From: Cognatiyoonia sp965661665 | Lineage (GTDB): Bacteria; Pseudomonadota; Alphaproteobacteria; Rhodobacterales; Rhodobacteraceae | Reading direction: 5' to 3' | DNA length: 64,000 bases | Assembly (NCBI RefSeq): GCF_965661665.1 | Contig: NZ_CBFIEO010000011.1 | Span: forward strand, 1 to 64,000 | In this document: positions 26,597 through 35,211 of the stretch, piece by piece | How the letters are laid out: each line of letters starts with the position of its first letter | How positions within the stretch are numbered: position 1 is the stretch's first letter | Program-made: the position numbers and the translations under genes | Notes under the pieces: model-generated | Told to the model about the DNA's origin: nothing | What the model saw: only the letters and a program-made list of their open reading frames with translations | Databases searched by the model: none

Positions 26597-27289
26597 ATGG
26601 GTCGCGAGATCACGGTTGGCAACCCCCCAATTCCTGTTCAGGTGAAGCAGTCGCGCCATGCGCGGCGGTTGAGCTTGCGCGTGTCCCGTTTGGACGGGAA
26701 GGTCTCGCTCACCGTGCCGTCGTTTAGTTCTGACCGGGAGGTCTCTGGCTTTCTGGCAGAGAAGGAAAGTTGGCTGCGCAAGCACCTGAACGACATTGCA
26801 CCGCCGACGCCGCTGCGCATTGGCGGCACCGTGCTCTTGGGGGGCATCGACGTGCCGATTTTGGGCGGGGATGTGAAGCGCGCGGCACTGCGTGATGGCG
26901 TTATTGTGGTGCCGCAAGACCCCGCTACTGTTGCGCCACGGATCAAGGCGCTTTTCAAGCTGAAGGCGCGGGATGCCTTGGTGGCAATGTCGGATCACTA
27001 TGCGGGCGTATTGGAACGCTCCTACACGCGGATCAGTCTCCGCGATACGCGGTCGCGGTGGGGGTCTTGTTCGTCAGAGGGCGTGCTGATGTATTCATGG
27101 CGGCTGATCATGGCGCCGGACGATGTGCTGAATTATGTCGCCGCACATGAAGTGTGTCATTTGGTTGAGATGAACCATTCTGCAGCGTTCTGGGGCCATG
27201 TCGCGGAGTTGATGCCGGATTATCAGGTGCATCGGCGATGGTTGCGGGAGAATGGCAATCAATTGCACCGCTATGATTTTGGGAATTGA
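26597..27289 (+). CDS. YgjP-like metal-dependent hydrolase (DUF45, M48-like)
   Basis: The 230-residue protein has the zinc-peptidase motif HEVCHLVEMNH with first His at residue 184, and the RDTRSRWGSCSSEG segment that precedes it in the DUF45 family. It is probably a soluble metallohydrolase, substrate unknown. ATG 26597 is favoured over GTG 26591 because AAGG at 26587-26590 is then well spaced. The gene ends 30 bp before the GntR regulator gene, and the operator palindrome lies in that gap. Confidence 0.82.
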   Translation: MGREITVGNPPIPVQVKQSRHARRLSLRVSRLDGKVSLTVPSFSSDREVSGFLAEKESWLRKHLNDIAPPTPLRIGGTVLLGGIDVPILGGDVKRAALRDGVIVVPQDPATVAPRIKALFKLKARDALVAMSDHYAGVLERSYTRISLRDTRSRWGSCSSEGVLMYSWRLIMAPDDVLNYVAAHEVCHLVEMNHSAAFWGHVAELMPDYQVHRRWLRENGNQLHRYDFGN

Positions 27290-27300
27290 CCCTGTGCGCC

Positions 27301-27314
27301 TTTGTGATCACAAA
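27301..27314. promoter_or_regulatory. Palindromic operator TTTGTGATCACAAA at the GntR start
   Basis: This is an exact 14-bp palindrome ending 5 bases before the regulator's ATG at 27320, overlapping the ribosome-binding zone. The core GTGATCAC recurs as 21-bp-spaced pairs upstream of sucC and sdhC. The position suggests negative autoregulation. Confidence 0.75.
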
Positions 27315-27319
27315 AGGGC

Positions 27320-27967
27320 ATGATCGCACCCAAGCCGCAAGATTCCACGAGTGCCGCACATGAGCGGGTCTACCGCGCGTTGCGCAGCCGGATTATGCAT
27401 GGAGAAATTCAACCTGGTGCAGCGTTGACACTGCGCGGGATTGGGGCGGAGTTTGAGGTGTCGATGACGCCCGCGCGGGAGGCTGTGCGGCGGTTGGTGG
27501 CGGAAGGGGCCTTGTCCCTGTCATCCTCTGGCCGCGTGTCGACGCCGGAGCTGTCGAATGACCGGATTGAAGAGCTCGCCGCGCTGCGGGCCTTGTTGGA
27601 ACCGGAGCTGGGCAGCCGTGCCTTGCCGCGGGCGCATTTGGCGCTGATCGAGCGGTTGGAGCAGATCAACGGGCGCGTGTCCCAAATGATCGCACGGCAT
27701 GATGCGGCGGGGTATATTCGGATGAATTTGGAGTTCCACCGGACGCTTTATCTGCGGGCGCAGGCGCCAGCTATCCTAGCGTTGACTGAAACGGTTTGGC
27801 TGCAGCTTGGCCCAACGATGAGGGCGCTTTACGGGCGGCTCAATCGGACCGAACCTCCTGCAAGCCATCGGATGATCTTGGGCGCATTGAAAGCCGGTGA
27901 TGAGCCGGGATTGCGGCTAGCGATCCGCGCGGATGCGACCAAGGGCTTGCGGATGTTAAAGGGGTAG
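27320..27967 (+). CDS. GntR-family (FadR/FCD subfamily) regulator, probable TCA-cycle regulator
   Basis: The 215-residue protein has the GntR winged helix (residues 12-78; RVYRALRSRIMHGEIQPG, TLRGIGAEFEVSMTPAREAVRRLVAEG). An FCD ligand domain follows with the metal-site residues in EFHRTLY and SHRMILGAL. It is convergent with lpd, next to the suc operon. The palindrome before its start is repeated at suc and sdh promoters, so it is the best candidate for the protein binding there. It may be the orthologue of Rhodobacter sphaeroides AkgR, a GntR-type regulator of TCA genes as I recall; this could not be checked. Confidence 0.87.
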   Translation: MIAPKPQDSTSAAHERVYRALRSRIMHGEIQPGAALTLRGIGAEFEVSMTPAREAVRRLVAEGALSLSSSGRVSTPELSNDRIEELAALRALLEPELGSRALPRAHLALIERLEQINGRVSQMIARHDAAGYIRMNLEFHRTLYLRAQAPAILALTETVWLQLGPTMRALYGRLNRTEPPASHRMILGALKAGDEPGLRLAIRADATKGLRMLKG

Positions 27968-28050
27968 CGGGCCCCGCCCGCCCACCCCTTTTGGGGGTTC
28001 CACCCCTGGCCTTGCGGCCTCCCCCCGGGGACATTTGGGGCAAGAGAAAG
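27968..28050. terminator. Convergent terminator region between gntR and lpd
   Basis: The 83-bp gap is GC-rich with several short hairpins, among them ACCCC-loop-GGGGT at about 27984-27997 and GGCC/GGCC pairs after it. It separates convergent genes and may end both transcripts. No long T run is present. Confidence 0.45.
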
Positions 28051-29439
28051 TTACATGTGGATTGCGCCGTCGCCACAGGCGAGGGCGGCTTCGCGCACAG
28101 CCTCAGAGTAAGTAGGGTGTGCGTGGCAGGTGCGGGCTAGGTCTTCAGCCGCTGCGCCAAATTCCATTGCGACGCAAATTTCATGAATGAGATCGCCGGC
28201 CATTGGGCCGATGATGTGCGCGCCGAGGATGCGATCGGTGGCTTTGTCGGCGAGGATTTTCACGAAGCCGTCGCCTGCAAAGTTGGCCTTTGCTCGGCCG
28301 TTTCCCATGAAGGAGAACTTACCGACTTTATACGCACGCCCTTGATCCTTCAGGGTTTCTTCGGTTTCGCCGACGCTGCTCACCTCTGGATTTGTGTATA
28401 TGACGCCGGGGATCACGTTGTAGTTAACGTGGGGGTGTTGGCCCGCGATCCCTTCGGCGCAGGCTATGCCTTCATCCTCGGCTTTATGGGCGAGCATCGG
28501 GCCGATGATGGCGTCGCCGATGGCGTAGATGCCGGGCACGTTGGTTTGGTAGCGCGCGTCAGTTTTGATCTGGCCGCGGTCGGTCATTTCTAAGCCCAGC
28601 TCGGCCAGCCCCATACCATCCGTGTACGGGCGGCGACCGGTGGCGAGGAGGACGGCATCCGCGGTCATGATATGTTCGCTGTCGTCCTTGCGCAGTTTAT
28701 AAGTGACCTCGGCCTTTTGGCCTTTCTTCTTGGCGGACTGCACGGCGGCGCCCATGATGAATTTCATGCCTTGTTTTTTCAGCATGCGTTGGAAGGTTTT
28801 GGCGACCTCACCGTCTTGGCCGGGGGTGATTTGGTGTAGGAATTCGATGACTGTCACCTTGGCCCCGAGCCGCGCGTAGACGGAGCCCAGTTCAAGCCCG
28901 ATTACACCGCCGCCGATGACGACAAAAGTCTTTGGAATCTTTGGTAATTTCAATGCGCCTGTGGAGGTCACGACGGTTTTTTCGTCAACCTCCACACCCG
29001 GCAGATCGGTGGGGGTGGAGCCAGAGGCGATAATGATGTTTTTGGCCTCATGCACCTCGTTACCGACTTTCACTTTTCCGGCCTCAGGGATGGATCCCCA
29101 GCCTTTCAACCAGTCGACCTTGTTCTTTTTCATCAAAAACTCCACGCCGCCGGTGTTCTGGCCGATGGTATCGGTCTTGTATTGCAGCATCTGCTTCCAA
29201 TCGACCGAAGGCGCCTTCCCTTTGAGGCCCATTTTAGCGAAGTTCTCTTCGGCTTCGTGGAGCATTTCCGTGGCGTGGAGCAGCGCCTTGGACGGGATGC
29301 AGCCAACGTTGAGGCAGGTGCCGCCCAATGTCTCCCGTCCTTCAACAATTGCGGTTTTTAGGCCCAGTTGGGCGCAGCGGATGGCGCTGACATAGCCGCC
29401 GGGTCCGGCGCCGATTACGATCACGTCATAGCTGGCCAT
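28051..29439 (-). CDS. lpd: Dihydrolipoamide dehydrogenase (E3 of 2-oxoglutarate dehydrogenase)
   Basis: The 462-residue flavoprotein begins with FAD motif VIGAGPGGYVSA and has the redox disulfide CLNVGC (Cys42, Cys47). The NAD-binding GGGVIGLELGSVYARLG follows. The C-terminal His-Glu pair lies in CHAHPTYSE. It reoxidises lipoyl groups on SucB with NAD. Start ATG 29439 is preceded by GGAGACTCC-type sequence on the minus strand; a longer upstream frame is rejected because it precedes the conserved FAD start. It is the last gene of the suc operon, separated from sucB by two unrelated genes. Confidence 0.95.
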   Translation of the reverse strand: MASYDVIVIGAGPGGYVSAIRCAQLGLKTAIVEGRETLGGTCLNVGCIPSKALLHATEMLHEAEENFAKMGLKGKAPSVDWKQMLQYKTDTIGQNTGGVEFLMKKNKVDWLKGWGSIPEAGKVKVGNEVHEAKNIIIASGSTPTDLPGVEVDEKTVVTSTGALKLPKIPKTFVVIGGGVIGLELGSVYARLGAKVTVIEFLHQITPGQDGEVAKTFQRMLKKQGMKFIMGAAVQSAKKKGQKAEVTYKLRKDDSEHIMTADAVLLATGRRPYTDGMGLAELGLEMTDRGQIKTDARYQTNVPGIYAIGDAIIGPMLAHKAEDEGIACAEGIAGQHPHVNYNVIPGVIYTNPEVSSVGETEETLKDQGRAYKVGKFSFMGNGRAKANFAGDGFVKILADKATDRILGAHIIGPMAGDLIHEICVAMEFGAAAEDLARTCHAHPTYSEAVREAALACGDGAIHM

Positions 29440-29506
29440 GGGAGACTCCTTTTTCCTTATTTTACGCGTACACTGGGCGTACACAGAGCGTATGTACAGA
29501 TGTGCA

Positions 29507-29917
29507 TCAGATCCATACTGACAGCACCATTGCAAGGGTTGCGAGAAAGCCCACAAACCAGATGAGAGAGCGCCACGGCGCCCATCCGAAAAAGTTGGCA
29601 GGGACATAGAGGGCGCGGGCACCAAGGTAGGTCCACGCGCAGATTTCTGAAAAGCGGGTCGCCTTGTCACCCAGCACCACTACGACCACGGCGGCGGTGA
29701 AGAGGATCAGCGCTTCGAAATGGTTGTTCATCGCGCGGTAGGGGCGCGCGGGCTTGTCGGCGAGTTGGCTGGCGAGCGGGCCGCCCAAGTGGGATTCGTC
29801 ACGGGCCGACATGGTTTTGCTCGGGCCGAGGTCAGGGTTCGCGGCGATGGACATCAGTGTGAAATGAAGCGCCTGAAGCAGGACCGCGAGGGCGAGGATG
29901 GTGAGTTCATTGGTCAT
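29507..29917 (-). CDS. MAPEG-family membrane protein
   Basis: The 136-residue protein has four hydrophobic segments and the MAPEG-type stretches RAMNNHFEALILF and YLGARALYVPANFFGW. The family includes glutathione-dependent membrane enzymes, but bacterial members of this short type have no proven role. It sits between sucB and lpd on the same strand and probably travels in the suc transcript. Confidence 0.82.
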   Translation of the reverse strand: MTNELTILALAVLLQALHFTLMSIAANPDLGPSKTMSARDESHLGGPLASQLADKPARPYRAMNNHFEALILFTAAVVVVVLGDKATRFSEICAWTYLGARALYVPANFFGWAPWRSLIWFVGFLATLAMVLSVWI

Positions 29918-29920
29918 TTC

Positions 29921-30322
29921 TTAACTGCCGATAGACTTTGTGAATCCACCAAGGATACCGCCAATTGCGTTCCCAACCCGGTTGTAGTCGACCTTACCGG
30001 AAATTACTTTACTGACGGCTTTGGCCACGGAAACTGACTTTTGCCCTATTTCAACTGTGTTGCCCAACATGTGCATGCCAAGTGAAGTTAAGACTGGATT
30101 TAACACATATCCTGATGCCGTTGAGTCGACAAAACGCTGTAGATTTGTGTAGCGAATAAACCCTTCGGCTCTTAACCAATCGACACACTGGAAAAAGAAG
30201 TTTCCGAATTCTTCGGGAAGCCCAAGATCCTTAAAATTCAATTCCGACTCTCGGAGACCGTTTTCAATTAAGCGTTCCAAGATTTTTGCGATAACCAACT
30301 CGCTTTTTGAAAGTACATTCAT
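29921..30322 (-). CDS. Hypothetical protein, AT-rich, inside the suc operon
   Basis: The 133-residue protein is not recognised. The first 80 residues (SELVIAKILERLIENGL, EFGNFFFQCVDWLRAEGFIRY, YVLNPVLTSLGMHML) look like a winged-helix arrangement. The C-terminus is Gly- and Ser-rich (GNAIGGILGGFTKS). The gene is clearly more AT-rich than sucB, lpd and the MAPEG gene around it, which suggests recent acquisition. It ends 3 bp before the MAPEG start. A DNA- or peptide-binding role would be a guess. Confidence 0.6.
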   Translation of the reverse strand: MNVLSKSELVIAKILERLIENGLRESELNFKDLGLPEEFGNFFFQCVDWLRAEGFIRYTNLQRFVDSTASGYVLNPVLTSLGMHMLGNTVEIGQKSVSVAKAVSKVISGKVDYNRVGNAIGGILGGFTKSIGS

Positions 30323-30332
30323 GTTGTCGTTG

Positions 30333-30349
30333 CGCCCGGCATCGCCGGG
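30333..30349. repeat. GC hairpin upstream of the hypothetical gene
   Basis: GCCCGGC-ATC-GCCGGGC is a perfect 7-bp hairpin, followed at about 30365 by the palindrome CCCCTGAGGGG. It lies between sucB and the AT-rich gene and may trim or attenuate the suc transcript. Confidence 0.5.
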
Positions 30350-30439
30350 CAGCGCCCGGACCTACCCCTGAGGGGAAGGCGCTTCACGTCCACCCCTGAG
30401 GTCCGCGCGATGCCCTTATGTGCGGCGCGGAACATTTGA

Positions 30440-31657
30440 TCAAAGATCCATCAACAACCGGCGTGGATCCTCAAGCGCTTCTTTCACGCGCACAAGGAAG
30501 GTCACAGCACCTTTGCCGTCGACGATCCGATGGTCGTAGCTCAGGGCCAGATACATCATCGGACGGATCACGACCTCTCCGTTGACAGCCATTGGACGCT
30601 CTTGGATTTTGTGCATGCCGAGGATGCCGGACTGAGGCGGGTTCAGGATCGGGGAGGACATCAGGGAGCCGTAGACACCGCCGTTGGAGATGGTGAAGGT
30701 GCCGCCCTGCATCTCTGCCATCGACAGCTTGCCGTCGCGAGCTTTCGCGCCTTTTTCGGCAATCGCTTTCTCGATCGCAGCGAAGGACATGGCGTCGGCG
30801 TCGTTGATCACGGGCACCACAAGGCCGGTTGGTGTACCGGCTGCGATGCCTATGTTGACGTAGGATTTGTAGACGATGTCGGTGCCGTCAATCTCTGCGT
30901 TCACTTCTGGCACTTCTTTCAGTGCGTGGCAGCAGGCCTTGGTGAAGAAGGACATGAAGCCGAGCTTCACGCCGTGCTTCTTTAGAAAGAGGTCTTTGTA
31001 TTCGTTCCGAAGTGCCATCACCTCTGTCATGTCGACCTCGTTATAGGTGGTCAGCATGGCGGCGGTGTTCTGGCTGTCTTTCAGACGCTTGGCGATGGTC
31101 TGACGCAGGCGGGTCATCTTTACTCGTTCCTCGCGCGCGGCTTGATCGGCTGGCACCGGGGCACGTTGGGCGGGCGCGGTCGGCGCAGCCGCCTGGGCTG
31201 ACGTGCTGAGGGCGTTCAAGACATCCTCTTTCATAACGCGGCCGCCTTTGCCGGTGCCCTGCACGTCCGTCAGGTTGTTCTCTTCCATCAGTTTGTTGGC
31301 TGAAGGGGCGTTTTTGACGTCTTTCGCGGTGGGGGTTACGGGCTTATCAGAGCCCCCTGCGGGGGCCGCCTCTGCGCTCGCGTCGGCGTTCGCCTCCGGC
31401 GCTGGAGCGGCGGGTGCTTCGCCTTCTGAAATTTGCGCCAAGAGCGCATCCACGCCAACAGTGTCGCCTTCGACAGCGACGATTTCAGAGAGGGTGCCGG
31501 CCACGGGGCTTGGCACTTCGACCGTCACTTTGTCGGTCTCAAGCTCGCAGAGCATCTCATCAACAGCGACGGCATCGCCAGGCTTTTTGAACCATGTGGC
31601 GACGGTCGCCTCTGTCACGGATTCACCAAGGGTGGGGACGCGAACTTCGGTGCTCAT
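30440..31657 (-). CDS. sucB: 2-oxoglutarate dehydrogenase E2, dihydrolipoyl succinyltransferase
   Basis: The 405-residue protein has a lipoyl domain with modified Lys43 in ETDKVTVEV, then an Ala/Pro-rich linker. A peripheral subunit-binding domain (ANKLMEENNL, GKGGRVMKEDVL) follows. The catalytic domain ends with SYDHRIVDGKGA, whose His and Asp are the active site. It transfers succinyl from the E1 product to CoA. It overlaps sucA by 4 bp (ATGA). Confidence 0.95.
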   Translation of the reverse strand: MSTEVRVPTLGESVTEATVATWFKKPGDAVAVDEMLCELETDKVTVEVPSPVAGTLSEIVAVEGDTVGVDALLAQISEGEAPAAPAPEANADASAEAAPAGGSDKPVTPTAKDVKNAPSANKLMEENNLTDVQGTGKGGRVMKEDVLNALSTSAQAAAPTAPAQRAPVPADQAAREERVKMTRLRQTIAKRLKDSQNTAAMLTTYNEVDMTEVMALRNEYKDLFLKKHGVKLGFMSFFTKACCHALKEVPEVNAEIDGTDIVYKSYVNIGIAAGTPTGLVVPVINDADAMSFAAIEKAIAEKGAKARDGKLSMAEMQGGTFTISNGGVYGSLMSSPILNPPQSGILGMHKIQERPMAVNGEVVIRPMMYLALSYDHRIVDGKGAVTFLVRVKEALEDPRRLLMDL

Positions 31658-34602
31658 TTCTTTGATCCTTTGATGGTCAGCGCTTCGTCAACGAGGGCTG
31701 CTTGTTGGGCTTTGTGCTGGCTGGCGAGGCCAGTCGCAGGGGAGGCCGAGGGGGGGCGTCCCACGTAAACGGGGCGGGTGTGTTTGGCTTTGATCCGCGT
31801 CAGCACCCATTCGAGGTTTGGTTCCATAAAGGACCATGCGCCTTGGTTGCGCGGTTCTTCCTGACACCAGACCATTTCGGCGTTCTTGAAGCGCTCAAGC
31901 TCCTTGACGGAGGATTGCGCAGGGAACGGATAGAACTGTTCGTAGCGCATGATGTAGATGTCATCGATGCCACGGGCGTCGCGTTCTTCCAGCAAATCAT
32001 AGTATACCTTGCCGGAGCAAATCACGAGGCGTTTGATCTTGCTATCCGCCACAAGTTTGGTGTCGGAGTTGCCATATTCCGCATCATCCCAAAGGACGCG
32101 ATGGAAGCTGGACCCTTTGGTGAATTCTTCCGTTTTGGAGACGGCCAGTTTGTGCCGGAGCAGGGACTTTGGCGTCACGATGATCAGCGGCTTGCGGTAG
32201 TCGCGGTGGATTTGACGGCGCAGCAGGTGGAAGTAGTTCGCAGGTGTCGTGCAATTGGCCACGATCCAGTTGTCCTGACCACACATCTGCAAGAAGCGTT
32301 CGAGGCGGGCGGAGGAGTGTTCGGGCCCTTGGCCCTCGTAGCCGTGTGGTAGCAGGCAGACGAGGCCGGACATGCGCAGCCATTTCGACTCCCCAGAACT
32401 GATGAACTGGTCAAACATGATCTGCGCACCGTTGGCGAAGTCGCCGAACTGCGCTTCCCAGAGCACGAGCGCGTTGGGTTCGGCCAGGGAGTAGCCGTAT
32501 TCAAAGCCCAAAACCGCGTATTCGGACAGCATGGAATCGATGACGTCGTACTGCGCTTGGCCTTCACGGATGTGGTTGAGCGGGTAATACCGTTCTTCCG
32601 TTTCTTGGTTGATGAAGGCGGAGTGGCGTTGGGAGAAGGTTCCGCGTGTGCAATCCTGACCGGAGAGGCGGACAGGGTAGCCTTCGAGCGCGAGAGAACC
32701 GAATGCCAGCGCTTCGCCCGTGGCCCAGTCGATGCCTTCGCCCGATTTGAATATCTCTTGCTTGGATTTGATCAAGCGGCCCACAGTTTTGTGGAGGGGG
32801 AACCCCTCTGGCACGGTTGTCAGTGCTTTGCCGATGTCCTTGAACGCGGCTTTGCTGATCGCGGTTTCGCCGCGCTGGTATTCCTCACCCCGTTTGTCAA
32901 GGTGGGACCAGCGGCCGTCGAGCCAGTCGGCCTTATTGGGTTTGAAGTTTTTGCCGGCCTCAAACTCTTCATTCAGGTGCGCTTGGAACGCGGCTTTCAT
33001 GTCCTCAATCTCGCCCTCTGGGATCAGCCCGTCTTCGACGAGCCGTTCGGTGTAGAGGGTGAGGGAGGTTTTGTGCGTCTTGATCTTTTTGTACATCACC
33101 GGGTTGGTGAACATCGGCTCATCGCCTTCGTTGTGACCGAAGCGGCGGTAGCAGATGATGTCGAGCACGACGTCTTTGTGGAACTTTTGGCGGAACTCGG
33201 TCGCGACGCGGGCGGCGTGGACGACCGCCTCTGGATCGTCGCCGTTCACGTGGAAAATCGGGGCTTCCACCATCAGGGCGATGTCGGTTGGGTAGGGGCT
33301 GGAGCGGCTGAAGTGCGGCGCGGTGGTAAAGCCGATTTGGTTGTTGACCACGATATGCATCGTGCCGCCTGTTTTGTGACCTTTGAGGCCGGAGAGGCCG
33401 AAGCCTTCGGCCACGACGCCTTGGCCTGCGAAGGCCGCATCACCGTGAAGGAGGATGCCCATGACTTTTGTGCGGTCTTCGTCGTTCTTTTGGTCCTGCT
33501 TGGCGCGGACCTTGCCCAGCACAACGGGGTTCACCGCCTCTAGGTGGCTTGGGTTCGCGGTCAGTGACAGGTGCACGTTGTTGCCGTCGAAAGAGCGGTC
33601 GGAGGAGGCGCCGAGGTGGTATTTCACGTCGCCAGAGCCGTCGACATCTTCGGGCTTGAAGCTGCCGCCTTCAAATTCGTTGAGGATCGCGCGGTAAGGC
33701 TTTTCCATCACGTTGGCGAGGACGGAGAGACGCCCGCGGTGCGGCATGCCGATTACAATATCCTCAAGCCCCAACTGTCCGCCGCGCTTGATGATCTGTT
33801 CCATCGCGGGGATCAGGCTTTCGCCGCCATCAAGGCCGAAGCGTTTCGTGCCCATGTATTTGACGTGCAGGAATTTCTCGAACCCCTCTGCCTTTACCAT
33901 GGAGTTCAGGATCGCTTTGCGGCCTTCCTTGGTGAAGGCAATCTCTTTGCCGTAACCTTCAATCCGTTCTTTCAGCCAGCTCGCCTCTTCTGGGTCGGAG
34001 ATGTGCATGTACTGCAACGCGAAGGTGCCGCAATAGGTCCGCTGCACGATGGCAAGGATTTCGTTCATCGTCGCGATTTCGAGGCCAAGAACGTTGTCGA
34101 TGAAGATTGGGCGGTCCATGTCGGCGGGGGTGAAGCCATAGGATGCTGGATCGAGCTCAGGATGCGGTTCGTTGGCGCGCATGCCGAGCGGATCGAGGTC
34201 AGCAATCAAGTGCCCCCTGATCCGGTAGGCGCGGATGATCATCAGCGCGCGGACGGAGTCGAGAACAGCATCGCGGACTTGGCTTTCATCCAGCGTGACG
34301 CCTTTTTCTGCGGCTTTGTCTTTGATCTTTTGGCCAGCCGCTTTGGGTTCTGCAGGCCATTGGCCGTCGAGGGCGGCGGTCAGATCATCGGCGGGCTGCG
34401 GCGGCCAATCGGCGCGCGCCCAACTTGGGCCTGCGGCCTCTGCCTTGGCATCCCCCAGCGACCGGAAGAACGCCTGCCAGCTTTCATCAACTGCTCCGGG
34501 GTTGTCGGCGTAGCGGGCATAGAGCTGTTCCACGTATTCCGCATTGTGCCCTTGCAGAAAGGACGAGGAATGAAAGACGTCGTTCGGGGATTGGTCGTTC
34601 AT
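31654..34602 (-). CDS. sucA: 2-oxoglutarate dehydrogenase E1 component
   Basis: The 982-residue thiamine diphosphate enzyme decarboxylates 2-oxoglutarate and succinylates the SucB lipoyl group. Conserved parts include the N-terminal E2-binding helix (FLQGHNAEYVEQLYARYADNPG), GMPHRGRLSVLANV, the ThDP motif GDAAFAGQGVVAE...NNQIGF and the C-terminal SARLERFLQMC. The length is usual for the family. It overlaps the upstream DUF805 gene and the downstream sucB by 4 bp each. Confidence 0.96.
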   Translation of the reverse strand: MNDQSPNDVFHSSSFLQGHNAEYVEQLYARYADNPGAVDESWQAFFRSLGDAKAEAAGPSWARADWPPQPADDLTAALDGQWPAEPKAAGQKIKDKAAEKGVTLDESQVRDAVLDSVRALMIIRAYRIRGHLIADLDPLGMRANEPHPELDPASYGFTPADMDRPIFIDNVLGLEIATMNEILAIVQRTYCGTFALQYMHISDPEEASWLKERIEGYGKEIAFTKEGRKAILNSMVKAEGFEKFLHVKYMGTKRFGLDGGESLIPAMEQIIKRGGQLGLEDIVIGMPHRGRLSVLANVMEKPYRAILNEFEGGSFKPEDVDGSGDVKYHLGASSDRSFDGNNVHLSLTANPSHLEAVNPVVLGKVRAKQDQKNDEDRTKVMGILLHGDAAFAGQGVVAEGFGLSGLKGHKTGGTMHIVVNNQIGFTTAPHFSRSSPYPTDIALMVEAPIFHVNGDDPEAVVHAARVATEFRQKFHKDVVLDIICYRRFGHNEGDEPMFTNPVMYKKIKTHKTSLTLYTERLVEDGLIPEGEIEDMKAAFQAHLNEEFEAGKNFKPNKADWLDGRWSHLDKRGEEYQRGETAISKAAFKDIGKALTTVPEGFPLHKTVGRLIKSKQEIFKSGEGIDWATGEALAFGSLALEGYPVRLSGQDCTRGTFSQRHSAFINQETEERYYPLNHIREGQAQYDVIDSMLSEYAVLGFEYGYSLAEPNALVLWEAQFGDFANGAQIMFDQFISSGESKWLRMSGLVCLLPHGYEGQGPEHSSARLERFLQMCGQDNWIVANCTTPANYFHLLRRQIHRDYRKPLIIVTPKSLLRHKLAVSKTEEFTKGSSFHRVLWDDAEYGNSDTKLVADSKIKRLVICSGKVYYDLLEERDARGIDDIYIMRYEQFYPFPAQSSVKELERFKNAEMVWCQEEPRNQGAWSFMEPNLEWVLTRIKAKHTRPVYVGRPPSASPATGLASQHKAQQAALVDEALTIKGSKK

Positions 34603-35105
34603 GAGGGGACCTCATTGGGGTTGGGGCCAAAACGGTTGGTGCCGGGTTCAGAAGGGACGATCAACATGCCAATAATCGGACAAATAGACATAAGCCTTGT
34701 GAGCAAAGCGAAAAGATAGGCGGGGACAAGTACCAGCAAAGCAAGGATGCCCATTATGAACGCAATCCCAAGGAGTAGGGTTATCAGGCTGAACCAAGAT
34801 AGAGCTTGGAAGGCGATCCACAGCATTATGACTGGCAAAAATGGATAAAGAATCTGATGTCCTTCTTCGCCCATATCCTGCAATCGCCGCGACCCTGCAG
34901 CGAGAAATGGAATTGAGACGAAGATGAGAAGGAGCATCCGCCATCCGCCATAAAACTCGAACTTGCCCCAACCGATGTTCCAGCACGCGATAATCGTTGG
35001 CAAAATGCCAATTGGAGCAAACCACCAAAACTCTGAACGGATTGCGCGACCTTTGAATATCAAAGGCTTTTTGATGCCATGCATGATTGCTTCTCGGGGG
35101 CCCAT
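34599..35105 (-). CDS. DUF805-family membrane protein
   Basis: The 168-residue protein begins GPREAIMHGIKKPLIFKGRA-RSEFW, the pattern of DUF805 (F-x-GRA-x-RSEFW). It has about four membrane segments and the loop RRLQDMGEEG. Function is unknown. It sits between sucD and sucA, coupled to sucA by an ATGA overlap. It is AT-richer than both, so it may be a later insertion. ATG 35105 is preferred over a TTG at 35108. Confidence 0.75.
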   Translation of the reverse strand: MGPREAIMHGIKKPLIFKGRAIRSEFWWFAPIGILPTIIACWNIGWGKFEFYGGWRMLLLIFVSIPFLAAGSRRLQDMGEEGHQILYPFLPVIMLWIAFQALSWFSLITLLLGIAFIMGILALLVLVPAYLFALLTRLMSICPIIGMLIVPSEPGTNRFGPNPNEVPS

Positions 35106-35110
35106 CAATC

Positions 35111-35134
35111 TCAGCTTCTCAGCTTCTCAGCTGC
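35111..35134. repeat. Three 8-bp tandem units (TCAGCTTC)
   Basis: TCAGCTTC occurs twice and is followed by TCAGCTGC, in the short gap just upstream of the DUF805 gene. It could vary in copy number by slippage. Confidence 0.6.
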
Positions 35135-35211
35135 TCAAACGGCGCAGCGCTTGTAGTGCCACGCCGACGGCTGGTCGCGGCCCTCAGTGAGTTGAGCAAC
35201 CGGTCCAACAT

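Noticed and set aside
32557..34719. Long plus-strand ORFs of about 330 and 380 residues
   Set aside because: They are antisense to sucA, which has full conserved domains; GC-rich codon use opens the opposite frame.
35111..35134. Start of a CRISPR-like or satellite array
   Set aside because: Only three 8-bp units with no spacers; a simple tandem repeat.
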